From NCBI GenBank assembly GCA_002683335.1, contig NYTE01000049.1, forward strand, positions 13,561-64,375: a DNA stretch of 50,815 nt, in the 5' to 3' direction. Positions 8,404 to 17,367 of this stretch are shown here, piece after piece. The position numbers and the translations under genes were made by a program. Origin of the DNA: Halieaceae bacterium (GTDB lineage Bacteria > Pseudomonadota > Gammaproteobacteria > Pseudomonadales > Halieaceae). The notes beneath the pieces were generated by a model. That model made no database searches. It saw only the letters and a program-made list of their open reading frames with translations, and had not been told where the DNA came from. The number at the start of each line of letters is the position of its first letter. Position 1 is the first letter of the stretch.

Positions 8404-9903
8404 ATGTCAGTATTGAACATTACCGCTAAGGTAGCAGCCCCACTTGATCAGATAAAAACTCAGGCGCTAGTCGTACTCATGCCTGAACGCAAGTCGCTAG
8501 GAACCCGCTTAAAAGAACTCGACAAATATTTGGGCGGCACGCTATCTCGGACGATAACCAACGGGGACTTCCTCTCATCAATCGGCTCGACCTGCTGGCT
8601 ACCGGGGACACAAGGGATACATCGCGTACTGCTAGTGGGGTGCGGCAGTATGAATCAACGCACCGTTGTCTCAGACAAGAAAATAGCCGAAGCCCTTGCG
8701 CGCACACTAGTCAGCAGTAACGCAAAAGACGCCATTGTCTGGACTGATGGGGTGTCGCCAAAAGCAGCGCAGCCTGAGCGACTGCTGGAGCAAATTGCGC
8801 TGCATCTTACCCTTTCGCATTACCAATATAGTCAAACCCTGAATCATCGAAAGAAGTCTGCTCGCACGCTTCGGCGCGTCTCGCTCACACCAGCCAACCT
8901 CTGCACGCCGGCAACGGCTAAACGCGCGCTTGATGCTGGGTCCGCCACCGGTCGCGGGGCGAATCTCACCAGGGAATTGGTCAATCTACCCGGTAATATC
9001 TGCACCCCCCGTTATCTAGCGGGGGAAGCGCGTAAGCTGGCCAAGCAACATGCAAGCCTGTCTGTGTCTGTTTTAGACGAACGTAAGATGGCTGATCTCG
9101 GCATGCACTCACTGCTATCAGTAGGAAATGGTTCGGAGCAACCCTCTCGATTAATTACCTTCAAGTACCAGGGAGCACCAGCAAAAACTCGCCCCTACTG
9201 CCTTGTTGGCAAAGGCATCACGTTTGATACCGGCGGCATCAGTCTCAAGCCTGGTGCAAAAATGGATGAAATGAAATTCGATATGGGCGGCGCAGCGTCT
9301 GTTTTCGGCGCGATACATGCTGCGGCCCTGCTGAAACTTCCCATCAATATCGTAGGGGTTGTTGCAGCAGCCGAAAACATGCCTAGCGGCAGAGCGACCA
9401 AACCCGGCGATGTGATCACCAGTCTATCCGGCAAGACCATTGAGATTTTGAATACCGACGCCGAAGGGCGCTTAGTACTGTGCGACGCGCTCACCTATGT
9501 GTCGAGATTTTCCCCCGAGGAGGTGATCGATATCGCTACGCTCACAGGAGCGATTATCGTGGCGCTGGGCCATGAGGCCACTGGGATTTTCTCCAACGAT
9601 GATCATCTCGCAGATAGCTTACTGGCAGCAGGCAGTCGGGCCCATGACCGCGGCTGGCGATTCCCTATCTGGGAGGAATATCACCGGCAGTTAGAGAGCC
9701 CTTTTGCAGACCTCGCCAACATCGGCACAGGTGGAGCCGGCAGCATCACAGCCGCCTGTTTTCTCGCTGAATTCGCCGAGGACTATAAGTGGGCACACCT
9801 CGATATTGCAGGAACCGCTTTCAGAAGCTCGCCCAAGGGCGCCACCGGCCGCCCCGTCCCCATGCTCGTGGACTACCTTAGAGAGCGTGCGGGACGGCGA
9901 TGA
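8404..9903 (+). CDS. pepA: Leucyl aminopeptidase (cytosol aminopeptidase, M17)
   Basis: Dizinc aminopeptidase that removes N-terminal residues; in E. coli the protein also binds DNA in Xer recombination and carAB control. From ATG 8404 (AGGAA site upstream; the track start 8386 lies 18 bases earlier) it is 499 aa, normal length. Visible features are metal/catalytic residues in VGKGITFDTGG (about 269-278) and the M17 signature NTDAEGRL (350-357). It is first in pepA-holC-valS, with an ATGA overlap to holC. Confidence 0.97.
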   Translation: MSVLNITAKVAAPLDQIKTQALVVLMPERKSLGTRLKELDKYLGGTLSRTITNGDFLSSIGSTCWLPGTQGIHRVLLVGCGSMNQRTVVSDKKIAEALARTLVSSNAKDAIVWTDGVSPKAAQPERLLEQIALHLTLSHYQYSQTLNHRKKSARTLRRVSLTPANLCTPATAKRALDAGSATGRGANLTRELVNLPGNICTPRYLAGEARKLAKQHASLSVSVLDERKMADLGMHSLLSVGNGSEQPSRLITFKYQGAPAKTRPYCLVGKGITFDTGGISLKPGAKMDEMKFDMGGAASVFGAIHAAALLKLPINIVGVVAAAENMPSGRATKPGDVITSLSGKTIEILNTDAEGRLVLCDALTYVSRFSPEEVIDIATLTGAIIVALGHEATGIFSNDDHLADSLLAAGSRAHDRGWRFPIWEEYHRQLESPFADLANIGTGGAGSITAACFLAEFAEDYKWAHLDIAGTAFRSSPKGATGRPVPMLVDYLRERAGRR

Positions 9904-10328
9904 CAAAAATCGATTTCTATGTCCTCCCCGAGGACGGCAGCTTACCGACTGCGGTCGCCATTGGACGATTGGCGGAAAAAGCGAGCGCGCGCGGGCATCA
10001 GGTATTCATTCAGACCAAGGACGCGCAGGAGGCACTTGAGCTAGACGAGGCACTGTGGGCTTTCCGGCCGTCGAGTTTTGTTCCTCACTCGCTCGCGACC
10101 GAGCGTGGCCCGGAGCGAGTCATCATTGGACACGAAGACCCACCAATGGAATGCGATGACGTACTGATCAACTTGACCCATTCGGTTCTCGGTCACTTCT
10201 CTCGCTTCGAACGCATGGCCGAAATTGTCACTCATGATGCTATTGCTATTGAGGCATCCAGAGAGGCCTGGCGATTTTATCGTGACCGAGGCTACCCACT
10301 TGCAAAGCACGAACTCAGTGCATCTTAA
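9900..10328 (+). CDS. holC: DNA polymerase III subunit chi
   Basis: Clamp-loader accessory subunit that links the polymerase III holoenzyme to SSB. It is 142 aa, as usual. The N-terminus TKIDFYVLPEDG and the segment LDEALWAFRPSSFVPHSLA are typical of HolC, as is the later LINLTHSVLGHFSRFERMAEIV. The ATG overlaps the pepA stop as ATGA, and valS follows. This is the conserved pepA-holC-valS order. Confidence 0.95.
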   Translation: MTKIDFYVLPEDGSLPTAVAIGRLAEKASARGHQVFIQTKDAQEALELDEALWAFRPSSFVPHSLATERGPERVIIGHEDPPMECDDVLINLTHSVLGHFSRFERMAEIVTHDAIAIEASREAWRFYRDRGYPLAKHELSAS

Positions 10329-10358
10329 ATCGGCAGTAAGGCTGTTTAAACTGTGACC

Positions 10359-13127
10359 ATGGACAAAAATTTCTCTCCAACCGATATTGAACTTCGGTGG
10401 TACAAGCAATGGGAAGCGGCAGGCTATTTTGCCCCTTCAGGCAGTGGACCGGCTTTCTGCGTTCCAATTCCGCCGCCCAATGTTACTGGCACTCTGCATA
10501 TGGGCCATGGCTTTCAACAAGCCATCATGGATGCATTGGTCCGATATCACCGGATGCGAGGCTACAACACCTTGTGGCAGGTCGGTACCGATCATGCGGG
10601 CATTGCCACACAGATGGTGGTTGAAAGACAACTTGAAGCGGAAGGGACCTCGCGCGAGGCGCTAGGCCGCGAAGCTTTCGTTGAACGGGTATGGGAGTGG
10701 AAAGATCAATCAGGCGGAGCGATCACCCAACAGCTCCGAAGACTTGGCACCTCACCTGATTGGCAAAGAGAACGATTTACAATGGACCCGGGACTGTCCA
10801 ACGCAGTGCAGCGCGTATTTGTCAGTCTGTTCGAAAAAGGTCTGATTTACCGCGGTCACCGCCTAGTGAATTGGGATCCACAATTTCACACCGCAATATC
10901 GGATCTCGAGGTAGTGCAGGAGGAAGAGCAAGGCTCACTGTGGCACCTCCGCTATCCGCTGAGCGACGGCGAGGGACATCTCGTAGTGGCAACAACCCGC
11001 CCAGAAACCATGCTGGGCGATACGGCTGTCGCAGTTCATCCAGCGGATGAGCGGTATCAACAACTTGTCGGCAAAACGATCGATCTCCCGCTCGCGAATC
11101 GGAGCATTCCCATTATTGCCGACGACTATGTCGACCCGGAATTTGGATCCGGGTGTGTCAAAATCACGCCTGCCCATGACTTTAACGACTACGCAATGGG
11201 CGAGAGACACAACCTTCCCAAGATCAACATTATGACGGCGAGTGCGGCACTCAGTGATGCCGTACCTGAGCGTTTCCGCGGCTTAGACCGGTTCGCGGCA
11301 CGAAAACGAGTTGTTGAGGAGCTAGAGGCGCTCGGCCTTCTTGATAAAATCGAACCCCACGTCCTCAAGGTACCCCGGGGTGATAGATCCGGCGCCATCA
11401 TCGAGCCATGGCTCACGCCGCAGTGGTATGTCGACGCGAAAAAACTAGCTGAACCCGCAATCACTGCTGTAGAGCGAGGGGATATTCAATTCGTGCCCAA
11501 GCAGTGGGAGAACACTTATTTCGCCTGGATGCGCGACATTCAAGATTGGTGTATCAGCCGCCAGCTTTGGTGGGGACACAGAATCCCCGCGTGGTACGAC
11601 GAGGATAACCGAATCTACGTGGGGGAATCGGAGGAGCAAATACGGCGCGACCACAATTTGCCGGTGACCCTGCCACTGACTCAAGACGAAGATGTGCTAG
11701 ACACTTGGTTCTCTGCGGCACTGTGGACTTTCTCTACCTTGGGTTGGCCTCAAGAAAATCGCGATCTGAAGACGTTCCACCCCGCATCGGTACTGGTGAC
11801 TGGCTTTGACATCATTTTTTTCTGGGTGGCCAGAATGATCATGATGTCATTGGAATTCATGAACGAAGTGCCTTTTCACACCGTATACGTGCATGGACTC
11901 GTCCGCGATGGAGAGGGACAGAAAATGTCCAAATCCAAGGGGAACGTGTTGGACCCGATTGACCTGATCGATGGCATCGAGCTTGAAGCGCTGGTAGCCA
12001 AGCGCACGGCCAATTTGATGCAGCCGCAACTGGCAGAAAAAATTGAACAAGCGACCCGCAAACAATTCCCTGAGGGTATTGCCGGATATGGCACCGATGC
12101 ACTCCGCTATACATTTTACTCTCTCGCTTCCACGGGGCGCGACATCAAGTTCGACATTGGTCGTATTGAGGGCTACCGAAATTTTTGCAACAAAATATGG
12201 AATGCAGCGCGGTACGTGCTCAGCCATACAGACGGCCACGATCTCACCTCAGAGCGAGGCACACTGTCGCTGGCAGACCGCTGGATTAGAAGCCGCCTAC
12301 AGTCCGCTGTGCAATCGGTAGATAATTCGGTGGCAACGTATCGTTTCGATCTGGCCGCGCAAACCCTATATGACTTCATCTGGAACGAATTTTGCGACTG
12401 GTACCTTGAACTGTCTAAGCCTGTGCTTTGGGAGGAAGAGCAAGAGCCTTCTCAGTTGCTGGGGACTCGTCAGACGCTTGCCGAAGTTCTGGAGCAATCG
12501 CTCCGCATGTTGCATCCGTTCATGCCATTTGTCACCGAGGAGATCTGGCAAAGTGTGAGCCCCATGACAGGCCAACATGCGGACAGCATTATGCTTGCTC
12601 CATGGCCAACGCCCGTCTCCGATCAGAAAGACCCTGATTCAGAAGAAGAGATCGAGTGGATGAAAGGCATTATTGTCGCCATCAGAACGATTCGCTCTGA
12701 AGCCAACATACCCCCTGCAAAACTCCTAGAGGTTACAGTCGCCAACACCGACGAGCAGGACCGGGCTCGACTACAGCGCAACGCCGGCTTCCTCCAAAGG
12801 CTGGCCAAGAGCTCAGGCATTACGCCGATTGAGGATCGGGAATCAATGTCGCCAAGCCTGATGGCGTTGTTTGGCGATTTGGAGGTACGCGTTCCCATGG
12901 CGGGCCTGGTGGATATCGCCGCCGAGCTATCTCGACTGGATAAGGAGATAAGCAAGGTTCAAGCAGACCTGACCAGGCTCGAGGGAAAATTGACCAACAG
13001 CAACTTTATTGAGCGCGCGCCGGCTGACATTGTCGCGGCAGAGCGCCAGAAGTTAGAACAGGCTGAAACCTCGCTGCGAGTGCTCCGACAGCAAAGACAA
13101 AAAATTGAGGAGTTGCGTTCTGACTAA
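10359..13127 (+). CDS. valS: Valyl-tRNA synthetase
   Basis: Class I aminoacyl-tRNA synthetase charging tRNA-Val. It is about 922 aa with the HIGH motif as HMGH in [15 protein letters not shown] (about 45), the CP1 editing domain ([15 protein letters not shown]), and the KMSKS motif in [11 protein letters not shown] (about 520). A C-terminal coiled coil (about 850-920, [18 protein letters not shown]) is typical of ValS. The start could also be GTG 10353, six bases earlier; ATG is preferred. It is last in the pepA operon. Confidence 0.98.
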   Translation: MDKNFSPTDIELRWYKQWEAAGYFAPSGSGPAFCVPIPPPNVTGTLHMGHGFQQAIMDALVRYHRMRGYNTLWQVGTDHAGIATQMVVERQLEAEGTSREALGREAFVERVWEWKDQSGGAITQQLRRLGTSPDWQRERFTMDPGLSNAVQRVFVSLFEKGLIYRGHRLVNWDPQFHTAISDLEVVQEEEQGSLWHLRYPLSDGEGHLVVATTRPETMLGDTAVAVHPADERYQQLVGKTIDLPLANRSIPIIADDYVDPEFGSGCVKITPAHDFNDYAMGERHNLPKINIMTASAALSDAVPERFRGLDRFAARKRVVEELEALGLLDKIEPHVLKVPRGDRSGAIIEPWLTPQWYVDAKKLAEPAITAVERGDIQFVPKQWENTYFAWMRDIQDWCISRQLWWGHRIPAWYDEDNRIYVGESEEQIRRDHNLPVTLPLTQDEDVLDTWFSAALWTFSTLGWPQENRDLKTFHPASVLVTGFDIIFFWVARMIMMSLEFMNEVPFHTVYVHGLVRDGEGQKMSKSKGNVLDPIDLIDGIELEALVAKRTANLMQPQLAEKIEQATRKQFPEGIAGYGTDALRYTFYSLASTGRDIKFDIGRIEGYRNFCNKIWNAARYVLSHTDGHDLTSERGTLSLADRWIRSRLQSAVQSVDNSVATYRFDLAAQTLYDFIWNEFCDWYLELSKPVLWEEEQEPSQLLGTRQTLAEVLEQSLRMLHPFMPFVTEEIWQSVSPMTGQHADSIMLAPWPTPVSDQKDPDSEEEIEWMKGIIVAIRTIRSEANIPPAKLLEVTVANTDEQDRARLQRNAGFLQRLAKSSGITPIEDRESMSPSLMALFGDLEVRVPMAGLVDIAAELSRLDKEISKVQADLTRLEGKLTNSNFIERAPADIVAAERQKLEQAETSLRVLRQQRQKIEELRSD

Positions 13128-13180
13128 AGCCCTGATATCACTATACGAGATAATAATTCTAAACCGGTGGAGTCTTCGTC

Positions 13181-13393
13181 ATGTCAGACCGCCATGTCGG
13201 AACCGTCAAGTGGTTCAATAACGCCAAGGGCTTCGGTTTTATCACCATGCCTGACAGGCCAGACGATATTTTCGTTCACTTTCGAGCAATTCAAGGCGAC
13301 GGCTATCGCAGCCTCAATGAGGGGCAAGAGGTCGAGTTTATTCTGGTAGAGGGCCCGAAGGGGCTGCAAGCCGAAGAAGTGACCACTCGCTGA
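13181..13393 (+). CDS. Cold-shock domain protein (Csp family)
   Basis: Single OB-fold nucleic-acid chaperone of 70 aa. RNP1 (KGFGFIT) and RNP2 (DIFVHFRAI) are both present, after [14 protein letters not shown] site lies upstream of the ATG. CspA-family paralogues cannot be told apart from this sequence, so no symbol is given. It is a small stand-alone gene after valS; no clear own terminator was seen. Confidence 0.94.
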   Translation: MSDRHVGTVKWFNNAKGFGFITMPDRPDDIFVHFRAIQGDGYRSLNEGQEVEFILVEGPKGLQAEEVTTR

Positions 13394-13449
13394 TACCCAG
13401 AGTGCAAGAGGTTTGTTAAGCTCGCGCCCCCAAAACAGCGAGTACTCTC

Positions 13450-14127
13450 ATGCCTACCCCGAAGTCGCAGAAACCCGCAGCCACAAAAAAATCGACAGGG
13501 CCAAAGAGTCAGTCCTCTGCAAGCAAGGTGCGACGCTTTAGAGGCGTGGTCATGCCCTATTCTGGCCATGCCAGTATCCGGGCGGTGAAACGAGCGGGGC
13601 ATGAACCCAGCATTCATGGAACCAAGCTGTGGAAATCCAGCTGTCTGATTATTGACTATCTGAATAAAAATAAGCCCGCCAGAGCGCGACGCGTGCTAGA
13701 TGCCGGGTGCGGATGGGGCGTCACGGGCATATGGTGCGCCAAACAGTGGGGGGCTGAGACGCTTTCAATGGACGCCGACCCTGCAGTTTTCCCTTACCTC
13801 AACGCAGTCGCTGCGCTAAACGGGGTCGCAACACAATCTTGGGTCAGTCGATTTGAAAAAGTGACTCAAAAAAACCTGAAGGGTATCGATGTCCTAGTCG
13901 GCGGCGACATTTGCTTCTGGGACGAGTTGGTAAAACCTGTCGGAAAAATGATTGATCGCGCCATTGCTGCTGGCGTTGGCACCATTGTAATTGGCGATCC
14001 AGAGAGACCCACGTTCCACGAGATGGCTGAGCGGGCGATAGAGAAGCACGGCGGCCAACTGTTGGACTGGCGTTTAAGCGGAAAAGTGAAGGCCACTGGC
14101 GCCCTCCTCGTCATACATAACGACTAA
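13450..14127 (+). CDS. Class I SAM-dependent methyltransferase
   Basis: 225 aa with a basic, lysine-rich N-terminal tail (residues 1-30) and a Rossmann methyltransferase domain. Motif I is VLDAGCGWGVTGIW (about 79-92), followed by an acidic residue at the end of strand 2 (SMDADP), and a VLVGGDICFWDEL segment. It resembles the METTL-type/nicotinamide-N-methyltransferase-like family that often modifies proteins, but the substrate is unknown. The gene ends exactly where the opposite-strand gene at 14128 ends, with no base between. Confidence 0.75.
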   Translation: MPTPKSQKPAATKKSTGPKSQSSASKVRRFRGVVMPYSGHASIRAVKRAGHEPSIHGTKLWKSSCLIIDYLNKNKPARARRVLDAGCGWGVTGIWCAKQWGAETLSMDADPAVFPYLNAVAALNGVATQSWVSRFEKVTQKNLKGIDVLVGGDICFWDELVKPVGKMIDRAIAAGVGTIVIGDPERPTFHEMAERAIEKHGGQLLDWRLSGKVKATGALLVIHND

Positions 14128-15324
14128 CTAATCTAGAAATACGAATTGGGCATTAATCAGGCTACTGTCTCTCGGCGTTTCACACTGGTCAAACGCAGGT
14201 CGGTAACGGGTATCGCGCAGCTTTCGCTTAACGCTGATTGACGAGATGCCGTCGACAGGCGACACCGCTATATCTGACGACACACCTCGCTCATTGATCT
14301 CCAACGTCACATCCACCAATGTGCCAACGCCATGAAAGGACCGGTAACGACTGAGTGTTGGATACTCCGGTAACGGAGCGGCTCGATTGAAACGATCCGG
14401 CTCCAGTTGGCAAGCATCGCGATAGAGCCGAATAGCAGCCGTCCGCTTATTATAGAACCAATGCCAATCTGCCAAGGCCGATATTGCATCGTGATCCCCA
14501 GGCTCAACTGCCAACAGTCGATCAAATACCCGCTCTCCTTGCTGAAAAAGGCGACGTTGCAACGCTTCCATTCGAGGGTCTCGCTCCAATGATTGCCAAT
14601 CCGAATCCGCAACGCGGGATTCGAATCGCGGATCATCAACAAACACATCTAGCTTGTACTCGAGCAGGTAGTAAAACCGTGCAAGACGAAACGAAAAATA
14701 CCGACACCACTCCGCGCGCACATCCGACTCCGCACACACTGAGTCAGTCAGGGTTTCAAAGCGATCATGAAAACGCAGCAACTCTCTCGACCTACCCTCC
14801 CACGACGCATCCATCAGCGCGTCTAGAGTTACGTCAAAAAACTCCCCCGCCGCTTTGAGCTCAGCTATATTGAATGGCGGCAGACCGGAACCCAGCAGCC
14901 TGAACTGATACTCCGCCCGTTTTTCAAATCCCTCTCGGTCTCCGGAGGCCATATATAGATCGAGCAAGCCTCGCAAAATGGGTAATTGCTGATCTCCGTA
15001 TAGGCCATCGTTAACCCGAATCGTATGCAGCGCCCTGTCAAAGAGCTGCTCTGCTCTCATTAAGGCCCCAGTCTCAGTTGCCAGCTTCGCGGCGGCAACG
15101 GTGGGAGCGACCAGATCGGAATGATAGGGGCCCAATGTCATCTGCTGAGCGTTCAATGCGTCAACCGCTTGATTCAGAGTAGTCAGGTCAACGGCAGCGG
15201 CTTGAACGAGCACGATGTCTGATTCGAACCACTCGCGGGTTTGAATATCCAGACCAAAGGGTAGCGGCGTGTCTGCCAATACCACGCTGCTAAAACACCC
15301 AAGCGCGCAGAGCAATCTCGTCAC
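14128..15324 (-). CDS. Exported helical-repeat protein with TonB-C-like C-terminus
   Basis: 398 aa, not assigned to a named family. It starts with GTG and a short signal-peptide-like segment (LLCALGCFSSVVLA, before DTPLPFG). The middle is mostly helical, with TPR-like stretches (AAKLATETGALMRAEQLFDRAL; ALADWHWFYNKRTAAIRLYRDAC). The last about 75 residues (VDVTLEINERGVSSDI, then RKLRDTRYRPAF) look like the beta-rich TonB C-terminal fold used in peptidoglycan or receptor contact. A periplasmic role is likely. An unexplained minus-strand terminator sits just upstream of its start. Confidence 0.6.
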   Translation of the reverse strand: MTRLLCALGCFSSVVLADTPLPFGLDIQTREWFESDIVLVQAAAVDLTTLNQAVDALNAQQMTLGPYHSDLVAPTVAAAKLATETGALMRAEQLFDRALHTIRVNDGLYGDQQLPILRGLLDLYMASGDREGFEKRAEYQFRLLGSGLPPFNIAELKAAGEFFDVTLDALMDASWEGRSRELLRFHDRFETLTDSVCAESDVRAEWCRYFSFRLARFYYLLEYKLDVFVDDPRFESRVADSDWQSLERDPRMEALQRRLFQQGERVFDRLLAVEPGDHDAISALADWHWFYNKRTAAIRLYRDACQLEPDRFNRAAPLPEYPTLSRYRSFHGVGTLVDVTLEINERGVSSDIAVSPVDGISSISVKRKLRDTRYRPAFDQCETPRDSSLINAQFVFLD

Positions 15325-15362
15325 ATCAGCACCGTGTCATGTCAGAAGCCATAATATACCGC

Positions 15363-15390
15363 AAAAAAAAACCCGCCTCGGAGAGGCGGG
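15363..15390 (-). terminator. Rho-independent terminator on the minus strand with no CDS upstream
   Basis: Hairpin with a perfect 8-bp stem, CCCGCCTC / GAGGCGGG, and a 3-base loop, followed on the minus strand by nine U residues. There is no tract on the other side, so it works only leftward. No minus-strand coding gene lies upstream, because the next gene is the rightward LysR gene. It sits about 38 bases before the start of the minus-strand repeat protein. Confidence 0.82.
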
Positions 15391-15536
15391 CAAAGCGTGT
15401 CAGGACGCCCCTATAAGCGAGCGCTTGGAGGAATAAGCACCACCTGCCGGCAGGGAACCTATCTGCTATTATTCATAACCTCGGCCTATACGCCTAATGT
15501 ATTTGCCGCATCACATTCAGTCGTGCTTGTTATAGG
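15391..15536 (-). ncRNA. Candidate small RNA or leader ending at the orphan terminator
   Basis: Gene-free minus-strand stretch before the terminator. I see nested long-range pairing: CCTATAA (15536-15530) with TTATAGG (15416-15410), and AAGCAC (15528-15523) with GTGCTT (15440-15435). Inside is the perfect palindrome CCTGCCGGCAGG (15454-15443). A weak sigma70-like promoter (TTGCGA, 18 bases, TATACC) lies at 15567-15538. No known family (6S, SRP, common riboswitches) was recognised. It could be an sRNA, a 5' attenuator of the downstream gene, or chance structure. Confidence 0.3.
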
Positions 15537-15545
15537 CGGTATAAA

Positions 15546-16487
15546 ATGAATCTAAACAGACTCGCAAGAATAGATCTTAACCTATTGGTTTCATTAGATG
15601 TATTGCTAGAGGAAGGTAGTGTCTCGAGGGCAGCAGAGCGACTTTCAATCACCCAACCTGCCATGTCCAAAACATTAGGACGATTAAGGGAAACCTTTGA
15701 CGACCCACTTTTTGTGCGCAGTAAAAGAGGCATACAGCCCACACCCAGGGCGTTGAGCCTGATCGCAGACTTGAAGAGCGTGCTCACTCAGATCGATGGC
15801 CTTCTTGATGCGGGCGACTTCTCCCCCGAAGCTTACCGCGGAGAAATTACGCTGGCCATCTCGGAGTACGTCGGCTTCACTCTATTGCCACCGCTCTCCG
15901 CTCGACTGCAGTCCAGCGCACCACGACTGCGACTGAGAACCATCACTCGAGCCGAGCGGCAGTTGGACCAACTTGCGAGAGGAGAGCTGGACTTTGCTAT
16001 CCAGATACATCGCGAAGAATACCCTCCCGAATACAATGTCACGCCACTCGCAGCCTCACCACTGGCAATATTTGTTAGGCAGGAGCATCCCCTCGTGGAG
16101 CAAACCCTGACCAGCGATTTGGTGCGCCAATATCCGCAGGTTGCACTTTATATAGCTGATCGAGAGGAATTGATCGGCGGTCAAGTACTGGCGCGCGGCC
16201 TTTTCGAGAGCGACAGAGGCACCTTGGAAACCTCCCATTTGCTTACCGCCTTCGAGGTACTGAGGGAGACAGACTACCTACTTATCTGTCCTGCTTACCT
16301 TGCTAGAAACGAAGGTGCAACTCGCAATATCGTCGCCCTGACCTTACCACTCGATCTCACTTTCAGCGTTCAGTACTCCCTGATTGCTCATAAGCGCACT
16401 GACCACTCACCAGTCCATCAGTGGCTGTGGCATGAAATTATCGAAACGGTGCACTCGTTGCGTTTCAGGACGGTTCACAGGGGATAA
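15546..16487 (+). CDS. LysR family transcriptional regulator
   Basis: 313 aa DNA-binding regulator. The N-terminal winged helix-turn-helix (about 8-67) has the LysR pattern LEEGSVSRAAERLSITQPAMSKTLGRLRE and then DDPLFVRSKRGIQPTP. It is closest in style to the NodD/SyrM/PcpR-like group. A periplasmic-binding-protein-like effector domain fills residues about 90-305. The target and ligand are unknown. The nearest divergent gene is the exported repeat protein; the intergenic region has several inverted repeats, including CCTGCCGGCAGG, that could be its binding site. Confidence 0.9.
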   Translation: MNLNRLARIDLNLLVSLDVLLEEGSVSRAAERLSITQPAMSKTLGRLRETFDDPLFVRSKRGIQPTPRALSLIADLKSVLTQIDGLLDAGDFSPEAYRGEITLAISEYVGFTLLPPLSARLQSSAPRLRLRTITRAERQLDQLARGELDFAIQIHREEYPPEYNVTPLAASPLAIFVRQEHPLVEQTLTSDLVRQYPQVALYIADREELIGGQVLARGLFESDRGTLETSHLLTAFEVLRETDYLLICPAYLARNEGATRNIVALTLPLDLTFSVQYSLIAHKRTDHSPVHQWLWHEIIETVHSLRFRTVHRG

Positions 16488-16557
16488 AACGCGCATCTGG
16501 TACGCTCTTATCACCGAAATATGCGATACTAGTCGCCTTCAAGCAGTAGCTCCCTAA

Positions 16558-17367
16558 ATGAACTCGATTTCCAGCAAGACGATCCCGCGTTTTATGACGC
16601 CGATCGTTGAAACACACTGCCACCTAGATTATCTCGGCCCAGAATCGCTCCGGGCTACACTTAACGCCGCGGCAGACTACGGCATCGAGCGTATTGTTAC
16701 GATTGCCGTATCACCCGATAATCTCGAGACTGTGCGAAACCTGGCCGTGCAGAACCAACAGGTATGGTGTACCCAGGGTATTCATCCGCACGAAGCGAGC
16801 GCCTGGAATCAAGATGTTGCGGAGAGGGTCATTGCGGGTTGCGATGAGGCGCGCACGGTCGCAGTCGGCGAGATCGGTCTCGACTATCACTATGATCATA
16901 GTAATCGCACCGCACAAGCGAGGGCGTTTGATGAACAACTGCATGTCGCAGCGCAGCAAAGCTTACCGGTGGTCATTCACACTCGAGACGCCGATGACGA
17001 TACCCGCGCCATCTTGGCGAACCATAGCCGACATTTGACTAAAAAAGGGGTTATTCATAGCTTCACTAGTTCGCTAGGGCTAGCGGAATTTTGTCTCGCA
17101 GAGGGTTTCGTGTTGGGCTTTAACGGCATTACAACTTTTAAAAATGCCGACAACGTCCGTGCTGTTGTTAGTGCCACCCCCGCTGAATCCATTGTATTAG
17201 AGACCGATGCGCCCTACCTCACACCAGTACCATTTCGCGGAAAACCTAACGCGCCCCATTACCTACCCCTGATCGCAGAAAAACTCGCTGACCTTAAGGG
17301 CCTTCAGATCGAGCACTTCCTGAAGTTGACGCGCAAAACGAGCTATCAGCTCTTTTTTAAGCAATGA
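16558..17367 (+). CDS. TatD family metal-dependent hydrolase
   Basis: TIM-barrel amidohydrolase-type deoxyribonuclease (TatD/YcfH family). Visible metal ligands and motifs are ETHCHLDYL near the N-terminus, AVGEIGLDYHYD, VIHTRDA, IHSFTSS and the C-terminal LETDAPYLTP. It is 269 aa from ATG 16558. ATG 16594 (M13) would give 257 aa, closer to the usual family start (MxxVDxHCHLD). It overlaps rapA by 4 bases (ATGA), so the two are probably cotranslated. Confidence 0.92.
   Translation: MNSISSKTIPRFMTPIVETHCHLDYLGPESLRATLNAAADYGIERIVTIAVSPDNLETVRNLAVQNQQVWCTQGIHPHEASAWNQDVAERVIAGCDEARTVAVGEIGLDYHYDHSNRTAQARAFDEQLHVAAQQSLPVVIHTRDADDDTRAILANHSRHLTKKGVIHSFTSSLGLAEFCLAEGFVLGFNGITTFKNADNVRAVVSATPAESIVLETDAPYLTPVPFRGKPNAPHYLPLIAEKLADLKGLQIEHFLKLTRKTSYQLFFKQ

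Noticed and set aside
15421-15480. Leader peptide in front of the minus-strand repeat protein
   Set aside because: Only very short reading frames (about five codons) without ribosome sites or repeated regulatory codons were found.
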